This document shows, piece by piece, positions 10,887 to 22,197 of a stretch of 64,000 nt of DNA (position 1 is its first letter; the number at the start of each line of letters is the position of its first letter). The stretch is from contig OX387190.1 of the NCBI GenBank assembly GCA_947561395.2, positions 21,446,858 to 21,510,857 of the forward strand, given 5' to 3'. The stretch is from Buxus sempervirens. Its lineage: Eukaryota > Streptophyta > Magnoliopsida > Buxales > Buxaceae. The notes under the pieces were generated by a model. That model searched no databases and was not told the origin of the DNA. It was given only the letters and a program-made list of their open reading frames with translations. Made by a program: the position numbers and the translations under genes.

Positions 10887-11824
10887 GTGAATATTTCTAG
10901 GAAATGATCCGAGGCCATTTTTCTTTATTTCCTTCAAAAATTTTAATCCCTAGTCTAGCCAAGTTGAGCCGGTTCGTTTCTTTGATAAACCCAAACCGGA
11001 TTTACAGTCTTAAATTGGAGCAAAACAAATTGGGGCAAAGTAAGGAAAGAAAAAGAAAAAGAGAGGAAAAGCAATGGAAATGGCAAATGAAAGCCAAGTG
11101 TGAAAAAAGATGCAAAAAATGCAATTTGGGGAAAAAGGGTTAAATTCATCATGACTGTAAGTCCGGTTGACCTATTTCCACACTTGAAAATTTTTGGGCC
11201 TTTAATACCCTTTCTTTCATAAACTGAGCCTAGCCTTTATTTCGTCCTATTTTTAAGCCCTCGGTGATCTTAGCTTGTTCATTCAAATATCAGAGTAAGA
11301 TGGGTGATGACGGAATTCAGAAGCCGGCCCTAGTGAAAACCGTAACTGGCGCTAGGGGCAATATTGGCAAAAAGGCAAAAAGAAAAAAATAAGAAAAATG
11401 AAAGAAAATCAGAGGTTGAGTTGATCATGGGGATCTGAGCCTTAAGCAAAATCGGCATGAGCAGAATGGGGACAGTTTTGGCATTTGGGGATGACTCTAA
11501 AGGTCCTAAGATGGACGGCTCTGATCCCTCAGTATTTTGTGGACTACCCTTTTCATTATTTAACCTGGTTTTAATTCCTTTAATTATAGGTGATTAAGTG
11601 CATGGACCAAATTTCAAAAAATACAAAAAAAAATATAAAAAGGAAAAATTATACTTTGGCCAGTGATGAGAAATCAAATACTTTTCATAAAACCTTTGTT
11701 TTTACAAGCATCTGAGCATTCTGAGGCCAATAATATAAAAACTTTATTTTGAATTAAAACCTTTGTATTTCCACTATTGGAGTTCAATTTTGTACAAAGG
11801 TATGAAAATGTGCAGGAAATAAAG
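10887..11824. other. Non-coding spacer between pol and antisense gene B
   Basis: This 0.94-kb stretch is A-rich, with degenerate purine tracts and only short reading frames of low-complexity composition. It separates two convergent transcription units (pol on +, gene B on -), so it should hold both 3' ends. I see no conserved motif. Confidence 0.6.
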
Positions 11825-13479
11825 CTAATCCCTATCTCCTAGCCGCTCCTCAAGCTCCCGAATCCGAGCTGCCTGAGCTGCAATGACTCCTGAAGCCCCC
11901 TCTGCAGCGGGATCACTCAGGAAGGAAATGACCTCATCTGAAAGGGCTTGCTTAATCCGCATACCCCTAAGGCTGGCCAAAGTATCCTGGTACTTCTGTC
12001 GGATCATACGGACCTCAAAGCGACGGGCCTGCCTCTGCTCCTCCAGCTTTTCTTCCACGGCAATACGGCGGGAGATCTGCTCCTCAAGCTGCCTCTCCAG
12101 ATAAGCGCCCTGTATCCTGAGCTCCTGGGCCTCCCGTACCCATATCTGCTGAAGCCGCTTATGAGAAGCCCGCTCAGACTCTAGAATGTCCTCATAGGTG
12201 GGAGCCAAGACTACAGGAGGATCTTCGGGTACCGGGGCCTGAGTCTGTATCTGCTCCTTGATCCAGAAGAGATAATCCTTCACATGGGCTTCTGAGAAGA
12301 CTGGACCATGCATAAAGCGGACATAGGACCACTCCTTCATCAACCAGGCATTTAGCTTCATAGAAAGGGGCCCAAGACGATCCTCATATCCACATGGGAT
12401 GATAATCCCCTGGGTCGCACGGAACTGACGAAGGACCCGCAGAGGAAGATACAACACTGCATGCTTCAGGCCCGCTAGGATCAGAAAGTTGCGGTCACGG
12501 AAGCTAATCACTGTCTCTGCATTGGGCTGATAAGTACCAGGCCATCTCACCTGATCATCCTGAAGCGAGCCCAAGAAAGTGAACCAGCCCTGTTTGCCCC
12601 CTGGAATATCTGGACACCCCCGATTGCTCATCAAGATGGGGACCTTCAAACTCGGGAAGAAGTGTCGATTGATTTCTTCAATCTGGCTCAAATGATCAAG
12701 TAGCCAAAGCTGCAAAGAGAGAGAGAGGTGTCAGCACATTGTATAAAAAAAAAAAAAAAAAAACTTTTTACCTGCAGAATCTGGGCACATGCTAGGAAGC
12801 GTTTCGACTTCCTATTGTAGCAGTCGGTTAAGGCCTGATATATCCCAGCTAAAATCATAGGGGCCAACCTCTCCCGCTCCCTAACCTGGCATATCACGGA
12901 AATCAAGGCCAAGTCCACCTCGTCATCCTCCCGTGGGAAAAGCAACTGGTTGACCACTATCAGGGTCAACGCATTGAATCGGGCCTCCTTATCTTCTCCC
13001 CTCAAAAGCTTCTCAGTCAAAAAAGCCTTAGATAGGGTCAAAAGGGTGTCAGAATCCCCCAAGTCCTTCTTCCCTATGCCCAAAAAAGTAGAAGCTTCCT
13101 TTTTGTAACTGGGCCTTAGAGGTGGATTCACCACCTTCTCATCAAACCTCAGGCCCAGGATGGTTTCCACCTCTTCAATGGTTGGGGTCATCTCATGGGT
13201 CCCAAAACGGAACAAGTTGAGATCAGGAACCCAATGACCAATCATGGCCTCTATAATCTCCCACCTAAAGGGAACCTTGGGAATGAGCAGGGTATGGCCT
13301 AGATTGGTAGTACCCCATCTTCTCTCCTCATCTAGGGACATAGAGTTAACCCACCTTGTGTAAAAGGAATCCACAGGGTTGTACCTAGTGAGATTTGGGG
13401 GTTTTGATCTAAAAGGCTGTTTTGCAGGGGAGGCAGTGTGGACAGACAATAATGGGGCAGAAGATGATCCGGATTCCAT
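11825..13479 (-). CDS. Antisense gene B: DUF7745/PMD-like protein with C-terminal coiled coil, two exons
   Basis: Exons read 13479-12772 and 12709-11825, joined by a 62-bp GT-AG intron with a T20 tract, giving 530 residues with no break. The start MESGSSSAP is chosen because it follows a TATA box (13591-13597) by about 110 bp; an in-frame extension to 13572 exists. Residues 1-236 contain FRFGTHEMTPTIEEVETILG, typical of PMD/DUF7745 proteins, and the exon junction falls in the family-like segment KRFLACAQILQ/LWLLDHLSQ. VLYLPLRVLRQF follows. The last 110 residues are a charged heptad-rich helix (ERQLEEQISRR, ARIRELEERL). It lies antisense to E1 between pol and the 3' LTR, head-to-tail behind gene A. 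Such extra genes occur in Tat elements; molecular function unknown. Family name is by eye. Confidence 0.78.
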
Positions 13480-13590
13480 TGGATTTGACGGGAGCAAGCT
13501 AGAACTCAAAAGGAGGAAGAAAAAGGCGAAAAAGGGGGTTTCTAAACTCAAAAACTCGTAAAAAATGCCCAAATCCCGAGACTGGTTGCA

Positions 13591-13748
13591 TTTATAGCAT
13601 CTTTTAACATATCCGGTAACTCAGACCGGATACAAAGGCTTTGGTAATATCCGGATAAGTATACCGGATACAAGGATCCCATGAATATCCGGTATAACAT
13701 ACCGGATACAAAGACCAATCCATGTATCCGGTATGTCAGACCGGATAC
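13591..13748 (-). promoter_or_regulatory. Promoter of antisense gene B: four palindromes plus TATA box
   Basis: On the minus strand CTATAAATG (TATAAA at 13596-13591) lies about 110 bp before the gene B start codon. Immediately upstream, four 25-bp inverted repeats sit at 13609-13633, 13647-13671, 13685-13709 and 13724-13748 (period 38, 38, 39 bp), with the same TATCCGG / CCGGATA arms as the LTR array. The nearest unit ends 12 bp from the TATA box. Confidence 0.82.
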
Positions 13749-13954
13749 CGAGAAAAAATGCAAAAAAAGAGCTAAGGATGAAAAAATCCGAATTTTTTAC
13801 CTGTTTTACCTGCTTACAAGTCATAATTGCATAGAATGGAAGGCAAAAGATGTGCAAGACATGATAGAATGAATAAAAAGTTTTTTCATATATATCTGAA
13901 AGTTTTTGTACAGGGATGATAAAAATACATGAAAATGAAAAATATAATCCTAAT

Positions 13955-16636
13955 CTACTCCTGTGCAGGATCATCCCCGCGTCCTCGGCTGCGTCCACCT
14001 CTACGGCGTCTCCCCCAAAGGGCTCGGCCTCTAGAGTATGCAAGAATCCGCTCGGCCGCATGGCGAGGATGCCGACCCACCACCTGCTGAAGATGATACT
14101 CCAAGCAATAATCCTCGAGATCCGGGGGAGGAGCAGGAGTAGAATCGGGGGAAGAAGCCTCGGGCTCAGCAGCAACCGGCCCAACTGGGCCCTCATCCAA
14201 AGCATCCTCTGCTCACGCAGCTCCAGAAGGCCCAGCATCAGCAGCAGAGGGGCCAGGATCAGAAATAGCTGAGTCCACAGAAAAGAGAAAAATCAGAAGA
14301 TTCAGATATAAGGAAGAATAAAAGAGGAGAATGAAAAGAAGATCATACCAGGAATGTCTACAGAAGGAGCAGGGGGATCCGGCTCGTCAGGATCAGCAGC
14401 TGGGACATCCACAGGATCAGAGGCCCGAGCAGGAGATGGGTCAGGAATCAGGAAATCATGCTCAAAGAAGGCATCCTGATCATGGACCGGGCCCTGCACA
14501 AGTCAAACAAGCATATCAGAATAGCAGAAACAGGAAAATAATGAAAGAAATGAACATATGAGAAGGCCAGATACCTGTCTAGACTGGAGCTCAGCAACTA
14601 GGGCCTCCAGCTCCCTGATCCGGGCATCCCGCTGGGCCACGACCGCATCATGCTCCGCGATCATATCATCGATCGCAGCCCGCTGGCTCTCGAACCGGTC
14701 CCGAATGGAGTTCAGCTCGTGTACCTGCCAATAAGAACGGAAGCATGGTCAGAAAGGCATAAGGAAGGAAAAGAGGATAAAAATGGGAAGAGTACAAGGC
14801 TTACCGTGTCCTCATGGATCCGGATACGGATCCCGCCAATCTCAGTCACCCCAGCACGAGTGGGTCGATCCATCAAGCATCCGATAGACACCCGCTGGAA
14901 CCACTCGTCATAATCTCCAGCTACTGTAAGCCCCTCCGCATCCAAGAAGTGATCGAACTGATCAATATCAAAGCCCGGGAGGAGTGTGTCGGGACCCACA
15001 GCAGGAGGAGGGACGGGGATGCGAAGTGCGCCAGTGTGCTGGTAGTACAGGCGCTCTCCCAAGTACATCACCCTACCAAGCCTCCCAAGGAAGCACTGGT
15101 AAGGCTGACGTCGGAGATCTCTCTCAAAAGCATCCTGTACTGCCATCTCACGGGCAACTCCGACATCCACGTCATCTGGACGGGATGGAATGAGCTGCAA
15201 AGAAGCAAAGTGGTCAGATACAGTCAAGATACAGGAAAGAAAATAAAAGAAAAAAATAGAGGACTTACATCAGATCGGCGTGCACGGTCTAAGTGCACCC
15301 GAGCGGTACGAGGCTGGCTCCTATCGGCATCTCGAACCTGGGCCGACCATCGCAGGGCCACAGGGAAATCCGCAACCTCAGGAACCGGGGAGGGGCGGAA
15401 GAAGGTCATGTAGGTGTACATGAACACCTAGCAAAAGAAAAATCAGTCAAGAAAAGATAAAGCCTAAAGAATTAAGCTAGACAGATGAATGCAATACCTG
15501 TAGAATCTGCCAGAAGAACCGGCTGCTGACTCCATCGCCTCTCGGGGATGCCAGACCTCGAACTGCCCGGCACAACCCGGCCAAGATGGTCCCATAAATG
15601 AGCCGACCCCATGCTAGCTGGCGGGTCTGATGGAGATCTCTCAAAGCGTCCAGGAAAAGTGGGCTGACGCCGGTCGTATCCTCCGGGAAAAAGCAGCTCC
15701 CAAGCATCAGCAGGAATACGTGCCGGAAGATAGGAATAAATGCAGCATCATCCACAGCCACAGTCCTGTGCCTCCCCTCAAAATGTCGAGCCAGACTCTC
15801 CCGCAACCAACTAATGGAGAGCCGGCCACTCCGCCCATCCCAAGCAGTAGGAGGCAGGGCCTGATATCCCAGGAGAAGTCCCATATCCTCCGCAGAAGGC
15901 CGCTCCAAGACGATGGTCCGCCCCGTCAGAGGAATGCCAGTAATCATCACAAAATCGGAGGGGCGGATCCCCAGCTCCACGTCCGGCAGGTGGAACGACT
16001 GTGTCTCTGGAAAGTATCTCTCCATCATGGCAAAGATGAGTGGACGGTCGGCTCTGAATGATGGAATGCTGAGGAAGTGATCCAGATGACACCTCCCAAA
16101 CTCCCGCCTGAGTGCTGGAGAAAGCGACTGAGCTAGATCACTAAATCTGCCCCAGCTACCTCGTAAGTGGGAGGAATAATAGGGAAGCGGCACATCTGCC
16201 CGGATGCACATAGAAGGATGGCTATCCAAGCCATGGAGGAGCTCTGTATCATGCACAGAGGCCCTCAACTCCTCAGGAACTCCTGCAAGGGCTACAGCAA
16301 CCCCCTCCGGAGCCATATCTCTGGCTCTGCCTCGGCCTCTAACACGGCCTCTCTCGCCCTCAGGGGCCTGATCCTGAACCCGGCCTCTGCCTCGGCCTCG
16401 ACCACGAGCGGGTGCAACCACGGGCTGAATTGCAAAGGAACAGCGTGAAGATTTGTACAAGGAAGAAAGAAAGAAAGAAAAAAATTTTGAAAGCCTACCT
16501 CAGCAGAGCTCTCTCGAGAGACATCCAATGGCTCAGACAAGGTGGCACTGGAGCTCGCCTCTGTCCGAGCCCGCGAACTGGAGGGCTGATCAGCTGGGTC
16601 AACCTCCTCTCTAACTCGGGAACGACCCCTAGCCAT
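13955..16636 (-). pseudogene. Antisense gene A: PMD-like protein, seven exons, one in-frame stop
   Basis: Exons by GT-AG junctions and frame continuity: 16636-16499, 16424-15498, 15427-15269, 15194-14805, 14724-14575, 14493-14349, 14268-13955. The first five are whole numbers of codons; the sixth leaves one base, completed by the seventh. This totals 740 codons plus stop. Exon 1 is Arg/Ser-rich; exon 2 starts with RG repeats, then a PMD-like domain (GRCHLDHFLSIPSFRADRPL, SFHLPDVELGIRPSDFVMIT). Exons 3-4 continue the domain, exon 5 is a coiled coil (RDARIRELEALVAELQ), exon 6 is acidic and Pro-rich, exon 7 ends in an RGRGD-like basic tail. A TGA at 14215-14213 breaks exon 7, though it lies in GC/GTGAGC, which could be a splice donor. 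Otherwise intact, implying recent or selected coding capacity. Confidence 0.75.
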
Positions 16637-17797
16637 CTACACAGGGAAGTGTTTTATAAATTTCAAAGTTGGCTTTGCTTATGGTGCATATCTAGTTTTA
16701 CATGATTATTTTTCGAAATTATGGGAATTTTACCTCACCTAAGTTACCTCTAAAGTGTTGAAGTGAGGAATATTTCTGTTTCTAATCTTGAAACATTTTC
16801 TAAAAGATTCCTACAATACTTAACATTTCCTGTATGTTATGGTTCCAGGATATGAGAAGCGGGAAGGTCAAGGCATCAAAAGCAAGCAGAATTGCAGAAA
16901 TCCAGATTGGACAGTTAATTAAGAAAAATTCATAGCAAAAGGGGGAGTAAGCAAAAGCTTGTAAATCCACTGGCAGTTAGTACATACATCAAGAAGGAGC
17001 AAGACCAGAAAAACAGATGTGGCATCAAGGCTGGAAAAGCCTACCGTGAACCATCCGATTGGGGATTGGCACAGGAACAGTTCTAAAGAATTGTGGCAAC
17101 ACCAAATTAGGAAAGCAAAGTTTGTTCTAACATACAAAATTGGCATGCGAGCAACAGGAAATCATCAGTTCATATCAGCAGCAGATAGTCCAAAATTCTG
17201 AGATAGCATTAATTCAAGGATACCACAAAAGAAGAAAGAAATCATGATCATAGCAAAGCACAAGGCATTAAGTCTGAAAAGTTTCAGCAGCAAAGAACTA
17301 GGCCGAAAATGGTTCATCCAAGAATTCAATAGCAAATGAAAGGTCTGAATCCTTCTTGCCTAGGGGAAGTAAGTGATCAGATGAAATTAACAGAAAATTC
17401 ATAGAACAAGTGGCAATTCGGCATGAACAAGAAAATACATAAAGATGCCCAGTTGCACTTACTGTTTGATGGGCAATAGAGAAAGTGAAATTGGATTCCC
17501 GGAGTTCAAAGAAGATCACCGGAGCAAAGGCAATGATATTGGATTGAGAGAACCCCCGAAAATGGGAAGAAATCGAGCTAGGGCTCGACTGCAGCTGTCA
17601 ATGGCCGATCACTGAAGTCGCCGGAGTCGCAGGACGTCGCCGGCAGCAATAGGAGTCGCCGGAGTTGCTGGAGCTCGCCGGAGAAGCAGGACGAGTCGTC
17701 GGGTGAAGAAGAAGAAGGAGATGGCCGGTCTGAGTTGTCGGAGACTGAAGAAAAGAAATGAAAAGTCGCGGTCGCGCGCGACTTAAGTAAACATGCG
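16637..17797 (-). other. 5' leader region of antisense gene A, probable 5'-UTR exon and intron
   Basis: Read on the minus strand, 17770-17580 is a CT- and CCGG-rich stretch like a plant 5' UTR. At about 17470 there is a candidate donor (CAAACAG followed by TAAGTGC, or AACA/GTAAGT), and the rest to 16637 is AT-rich like an intron. Short open frames here do not resemble proteins. The assignment rests on composition and on position between the palindrome pair and the gene A start. Confidence 0.45.
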
Positions 17798-17861
17798 GGA
17801 TCCGAATACTCAGGCCGGATACCCGCAGAGCCTTCATTATCCGGATACACCTACCGGATAC
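17798..17861. promoter_or_regulatory. Two palindrome units upstream of antisense gene A
   Basis: Units at 17798-17822 and 17837-17861 are 39 bp apart and have the TATCCGG / CCGGATA design (the first has one mismatch in its left arm). They lie just upstream, on the minus strand, of the probable 5' leader of gene A. No TATA box is evident between them and the leader. Confidence 0.7.
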
Positions 17862-17862
17862 C

Positions 17863-18033
17863 AAAGAAAAAAGAAAAAAAATAGAAAAAAGCAGAAAAAA
17901 ATAGAAAAAATAGAGAAAAAAACAGGGAAAAATAGAAAAAAAGAAAAGAAAAGAAGAAAAGAAAAAAAAAGAAAAAAAAAAAGAAAAAGAAAAAAGAGAA
18001 AAAGAAAAGAGAAAAGAAAAAAGAAAAGAAAAA
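17863..18033 (+). repeat. Purine-only (A/G) tract
   Basis: About 170 bp of almost pure AAAAAG-type sequence. Read on the + strand it gives a Lys-rich frame, which I treat as low complexity. It directly abuts the palindrome pair, so on the gene A strand it is an upstream polypyrimidine tract. Confidence 0.85.
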
Positions 18034-18057
18034 GCAAACTTGTGCTACAACTTCTAT

Positions 18058-18275
18058 TTTCTCTCAAAATCCTATTTTTGTCTTGAAATCCACCTCACAG
18101 CCACGAGAGCTCTGTGGAATTTAGGACAACCTTGGGAAATGTGCCTGGTCAAAAGGATGATATCCACTCAATTTTCAACTTGGTTTGATAAAAAATCAGT
18201 TTTTCAAAAATCCTATTTTTGGGCTTAAAATCCACTTCACAGCCACAAAGGGCTCAGTGGAATTTAAGAACTCTT
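18058..18275 (+). repeat. Diverged duplication of about 80 bp near the 3' end of E1
   Basis: The stretch from about 18066 (AAATCCTATTTTTG ... CACAGCCACGAGAGCTCTGTGGAATTT) recurs from about 18208 with small differences. Both copies contain a hairpin-like CACAGCCAC...GTGG segment. It lies between the purine tract and the polypurine tract. Confidence 0.6.
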
Positions 18276-18428
18276 GGAGAGATGCCCCCTTAAAGTGAGG
18301 GCTTTTTGGCAAATCTCCACTCAAAAATGGTTTTCTACAGAAATTGAATTAAACCGAGCAAATCATGCTCAAGAGAATGCAATTTGGGCTTGTCTACTCT
18401 TTGCAGCTCACTGCTTCGCAGCTCCCAC

Positions 18429-18441
18429 AAAGAGGGGCAGT
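18429..18441 (+). other. Polypurine tract of E1
   Basis: AAAGAGGGGCAGT directly precedes the TG of the 3' LTR and is the expected plus-strand primer position. Confidence 0.75.
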
Positions 18442-20716
18442 TGTAGACACCCCAAATTGCACAAACAATCATCAAAAATCATTATCTCCTGGAAAGCCAG
18501 CACAGAATTTGAAGAAAATATACTTTTACCTGTATCCGGATACTCAATCCGGATACAAGTACTCTTTCCCGTATCCGGATACTCATACCGGATACGTGTG
18601 AGCCTTGGCGTATCCGGTACCATGTACCGGATACCTTAAGGCTCTTTGTTATCCGGTCTGATGTACCGGATACCGTAAGTTTGCTCAAAATTAGGGTTTT
18701 CCGAGAGCTTTTCACTTTTACCATCATGTCCCTCATTAAATGAGGGGAAATCGCGGAAATAACCTTAGGGTTTAGGTTTGAGGGGTTCTAGACATTAAGT
18801 TGTGTCTACCAATGACCTTAGCCCTTGCCTATAAATAGGAGCCTCCTCCTTGAGCAAATGACACAACTCTTGTTTTGAATTCTCGCAAAGAAGAACTCCA
18901 AGAGAAGAAGAAAACCGCTGTGGAATCGCCTCCAGCACTCAGGTAAGCCTCAACTTTTCTTTTTATTTTCTGTCTTTACATTCCTAGATCTAGATCTCTT
19001 CTTCTACCTTTCTGTAGTGTAAAGCCTTGTTTGCATGTGTGGAAATCCTTCCCCGGCTCAAAGTATCTCAAGACTCCCCTAGCCGTAAAACGTGAAGGCG
19101 GATCTAGGAGAAACGAGACTGGGGATTGACCCTAGTGCTAGAACCTATGTAGCATAAGGCCTTTTTGATTGATTGTAAACCGTTCCATATTCAAAGTACC
19201 CTTGATTATCTTAAAGAGAACAGAGGGAAACGATAATGGAACGGAACCCTAGGCTATGCTAGAACCTATTTTATTGAATCTATATGCATGTGTATGGATC
19301 TTGCTAGGTTTTTTTCACTTTTGCACACATATCACTATTTTGGCGGGATAGGCTCATATTTGGGGTTTATTGCATTTATTGTGATAAATCTCAAATAAAT
19401 GGCCTCAATCAATTCTGGAATGCCTTTCGGATGATTTTGAAGTATTTGTGTTCATCTTACACGAATTTCATTTTTTATCAATTTTCGGATTTGGTTTTTA
19501 CTCAAAAATGGCTTAGCTTGACAGCACCTGTGCCCCTACTTCGGACGTCCGTAACTTCATCATCCGGATGAATTTTGGGACAATTCCAGAACCATGGGAA
19601 AGGTGAGGCTGTCTAGTTTATGTCCACCAAATTTCACAAATTTCTATCTAGCCGATTTTTGACACCTCTCTGTCGAAGTTAAGTGGACAGTTCAGGTCCG
19701 AGTACAGAACTTGTCACTTCGACGGACCGCCATGTGTTTGTTTTAAGTCCGATTCGAGTGATTTTTATTTCTGAGTACTCCTTTATGAGTCTATTTTCAA
19801 ATCCAGTTGGTTTCATAATTTTTGAACTCCATTTGAATTATTGGTAGCCGATTTACTCAGAACTGCTCATTTGCATTTTTCTGGGTAAATCTGTGATCTT
19901 CGGGGCCTGTTCGGGAGACCACCCAAGGCACACCCGAAGGGATTTTTGTATGAGGCTAGTTTCTATGGAAAGATGGCCATACAAACTTCAATCACACCAA
20001 ATTTCGTGGACTTTTATGTAGTGGATTTTCCTAGACAATTTTCCAAAGTTGCCCACTTACCACTTTTAAAAATCCCCAGCAGCAACTTCAAAGGAGCATA
20101 ACTCCTAGATTTTTCATCGGAATGAAATGAAATTTTGTACTAGACTCTTGTTTACCCTAATCTTTCAAATGGATTTGGTTTGGGTCAATTTAGAATCGGA
20201 TTTGAATGATTTCGAGGCAAATGGTATACTTTTTACCAAATTTTCCGAATTTGATTTAACTTGGTTTTGAGCAATTTGTGCTTTGATTTCCATCTTTTGA
20301 GATATTCCAGAAATGATATTGACATAAGAGAGGATCTAAAATCCATTTAGATCTTCATGTGAAAATATCATACATTAATCCTTTTTCAAGGTTTTCTATG
20401 ATTTTTAGCAAGCTTTCTTACTTTATTTTTTGCATGAACATACACTTGGCAACCACTTCGTGTGGATGAATGGGGGTGCCTAACACCTTCCCCCGTTCAT
20501 AATCTAATCCCCTTACCCATCTCTGGACTTGATTTTCAAGTAGGGTTATTTTTACCCTAGAATTTGTCTTTTGGCTATTTTTGCCTTACTTTTGAACTCT
20601 TTGGTGTCCATTCTCACCTCAAAATCATGAATGGTGGCGACTCTCCCAATTTTTGCGTTGAGCCCGTGTGTTGACAGAGGGATGATCACTCCGGTGATTT
20701 TTTCCCATGTCTCACA
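18442..20716 (+). repeat. 3' LTR of E1 (2275 bp)
   Basis: It begins TGTAGACACCCC and ends TCTCACA, matching the 5' LTR. The four palindromes are at 18532, 18571, 18610 and 18649, exactly 39 bp apart, and the TATA box is at 18830-18837. The first and third palindromes are more perfect here than in the 5' LTR copy. Confidence 0.95.
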
Positions 20717-20718
20717 AC

Positions 20719-20730
20719 TGGCGACTCTGC
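20719..20730 (+). other. Primer-site remnant beyond the 3' LTR
   Basis: Two bases after the 3' LTR the sequence reads TGGCGACTCTGC, identical to the first 12 bases of the E1 primer site, then diverges. A normal 3' LTR should be followed by host DNA. This looks like the stump of a second internal region. Confidence 0.7.
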
Positions 20731-22197
20731 CATCGAATCATCTTTCTATCATGGTGATTTCTTTGTATGTAGGAAAAGGGGAGAAAAATCCAACACATTT
20801 GCTAGAACAAAAGTTGTTAGTGATTCATGAAGAATTTCATTGATAAAAGTAAGCTCATCTTTTCATATTTGTAGTGAAAACTTACCAGAAGCTTACCTAG
20901 GATTTCTTGAAGGTTTTGAATCCCTTTGAGGCTCCTCCGGCAGCGTAACAACTCTATTTCAAGTTTGGGGCAAAGAACTTTAGGCTTTTTTTGGGTTTGG
21001 AATGAAGGGGGGATGATGGAGAGGTTTTTTGGTATATTTGGACAGAACTTGGGGGCTTTGGCAAGGTTAGAAAGATGCTTTGGACAGCATAACGGCTCTA
21101 CTTCAAGCTCAAAAGGTGATTTCAAAACCTATCTTTGGTTTGCAAGAAAATAAAAGAGGTTTGGGTTTGACAGGGATTGGTTGTAGCAGGGGTTTAGACA
21201 GGGAAGAGAGAGGGTAGAGAGGGGGCTAGCTTGCTTGAGGGGAGGTCAAGGAGGAAGAGAGAAAGGGGAGAAGAGAGGGGTTTTTTTGCTTGAAATGGAA
21301 TGGGGGGTGGCCCCCCTTTTATAGTTGAAAAATTGTCCTAAAATTGAATTTTAATCACCTTTCTTGACTGATTTTTAATTTCATAACCAAGGTAACTAAA
21401 ATTTAATTTTCATCCTTATCCATCCAACACATCATTCTTATCCATATTATGGACATGTGGTTGTTATTTTTTGTTTATTTTTTATTTATTTTAATCTTAA
21501 GATTCTTTTAAGTTTTATCATTATTTTATTCTTAAGATTTGTTTGTTAGAAGACACTTGTGTTTTCTATTTTTCATTTTATTTTTGATTTAGTTTAATTG
21601 TTAGATATTTACAAAATATTATTATTTTATTCTTAGATTTTTATTTTTTGTCCTTTCTTCAATCTTGCCACGTGTGCAGATTTTCCGAGATTTTTGACTG
21701 CTCATAACTTTCTCATTTGACATCCGATTTCAACAAACTTGGTGGCATTGGAATCAGGTTGAGATTCCCTATCCACTAAGCTAAAGGTTGGCAACAAACT
21801 CAGGCTTTTTAGCAAAAGTGCAGACTCGCGTCCCGGAGCCAGTTTTGCTCATATCTCCTTATCCAGGACTCCGATTTCATCAAACTCAGTTGCATTGGAG
21901 TTGTGTCGATGCGCCCTTTCTGCTGATATCCAATTCAGCAGCTAATTCGGAGTTCTGCAGAAAGCCGATTTCTGCTATTTCCAGATTTGACCAGCCCATA
22001 ACTTCTTCATCCGGACTCCGATTTGAGCAAACTCAGTGGCGTTAGAACCGTATCGGAATCCTCTTTCCAATGGTATGAAGTTTGGTGGTCGATTTGCACC
22101 GGATCAAAAAGTCAATTTTTTGAGCCCTTCAGGTTTGACTTTTTCAATTAGGGTTTTATTATTTCAGTTTTAGGGGTGCAAAAATGAGGTGCTGACA
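20731..22197 (-). mobile_element. Truncated minus-strand LTR of another Ty3/gypsy family
   Basis: Read on the minus strand it begins at 22197 with TGTCAGCACC and TTTTTGCACCCC, the start style shared with the solo LTRs at 32430 and 38537. A CTATAAAAGGGG box is at 21324-21313, followed by CT-rich leader sequence. It also has the repeated 'GTTTGCTCAAATCGGAGTC'-like half-sites typical of these U3 regions. The 3' end is not the expected CACA but stops at the primer-site remnant at 20730, so the LTR seems truncated by the rearrangement. No target duplication is visible. Confidence 0.65.

Larger units (their letters stand above)
1..20716 (+). mobile_element. Tat/Ogre-lineage Ty3/gypsy LTR retrotransposon (E1), almost complete
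   Basis: Two long direct repeats (1-2255 and 18442-20716) bracket gag-protease, RT, two RNase H domains and integrase in the Ty3/gypsy order. The archaeal-type second RNase H, the LTR above 2 kb, the tRNA-Arg-like primer site and extra genes between pol and the 3' LTR place it in the Tat/Ogre lineage. Position 1 aligns with 18464, so the true 5' end lies 22 bp left of the window and the full length would be about 20.74 kb. Two antisense, intron-containing genes fill 11825-16636. The element is probably non-autonomous now: pol has a stop at 7869-7871 and is out of frame with gag-protease. The target-site duplication cannot be checked because the left flank is missing. Confidence 0.93.

Noticed and set aside
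13621..14238. 205-codon minus-strand frame
   Set aside because: Shadow of gene A exon 7 in another frame, running into the palindrome array.
17793..18086. Lys-rich 97-codon frame and its Phe-rich complement
   Set aside because: Products of the A/G-only tract, with no real protein character.
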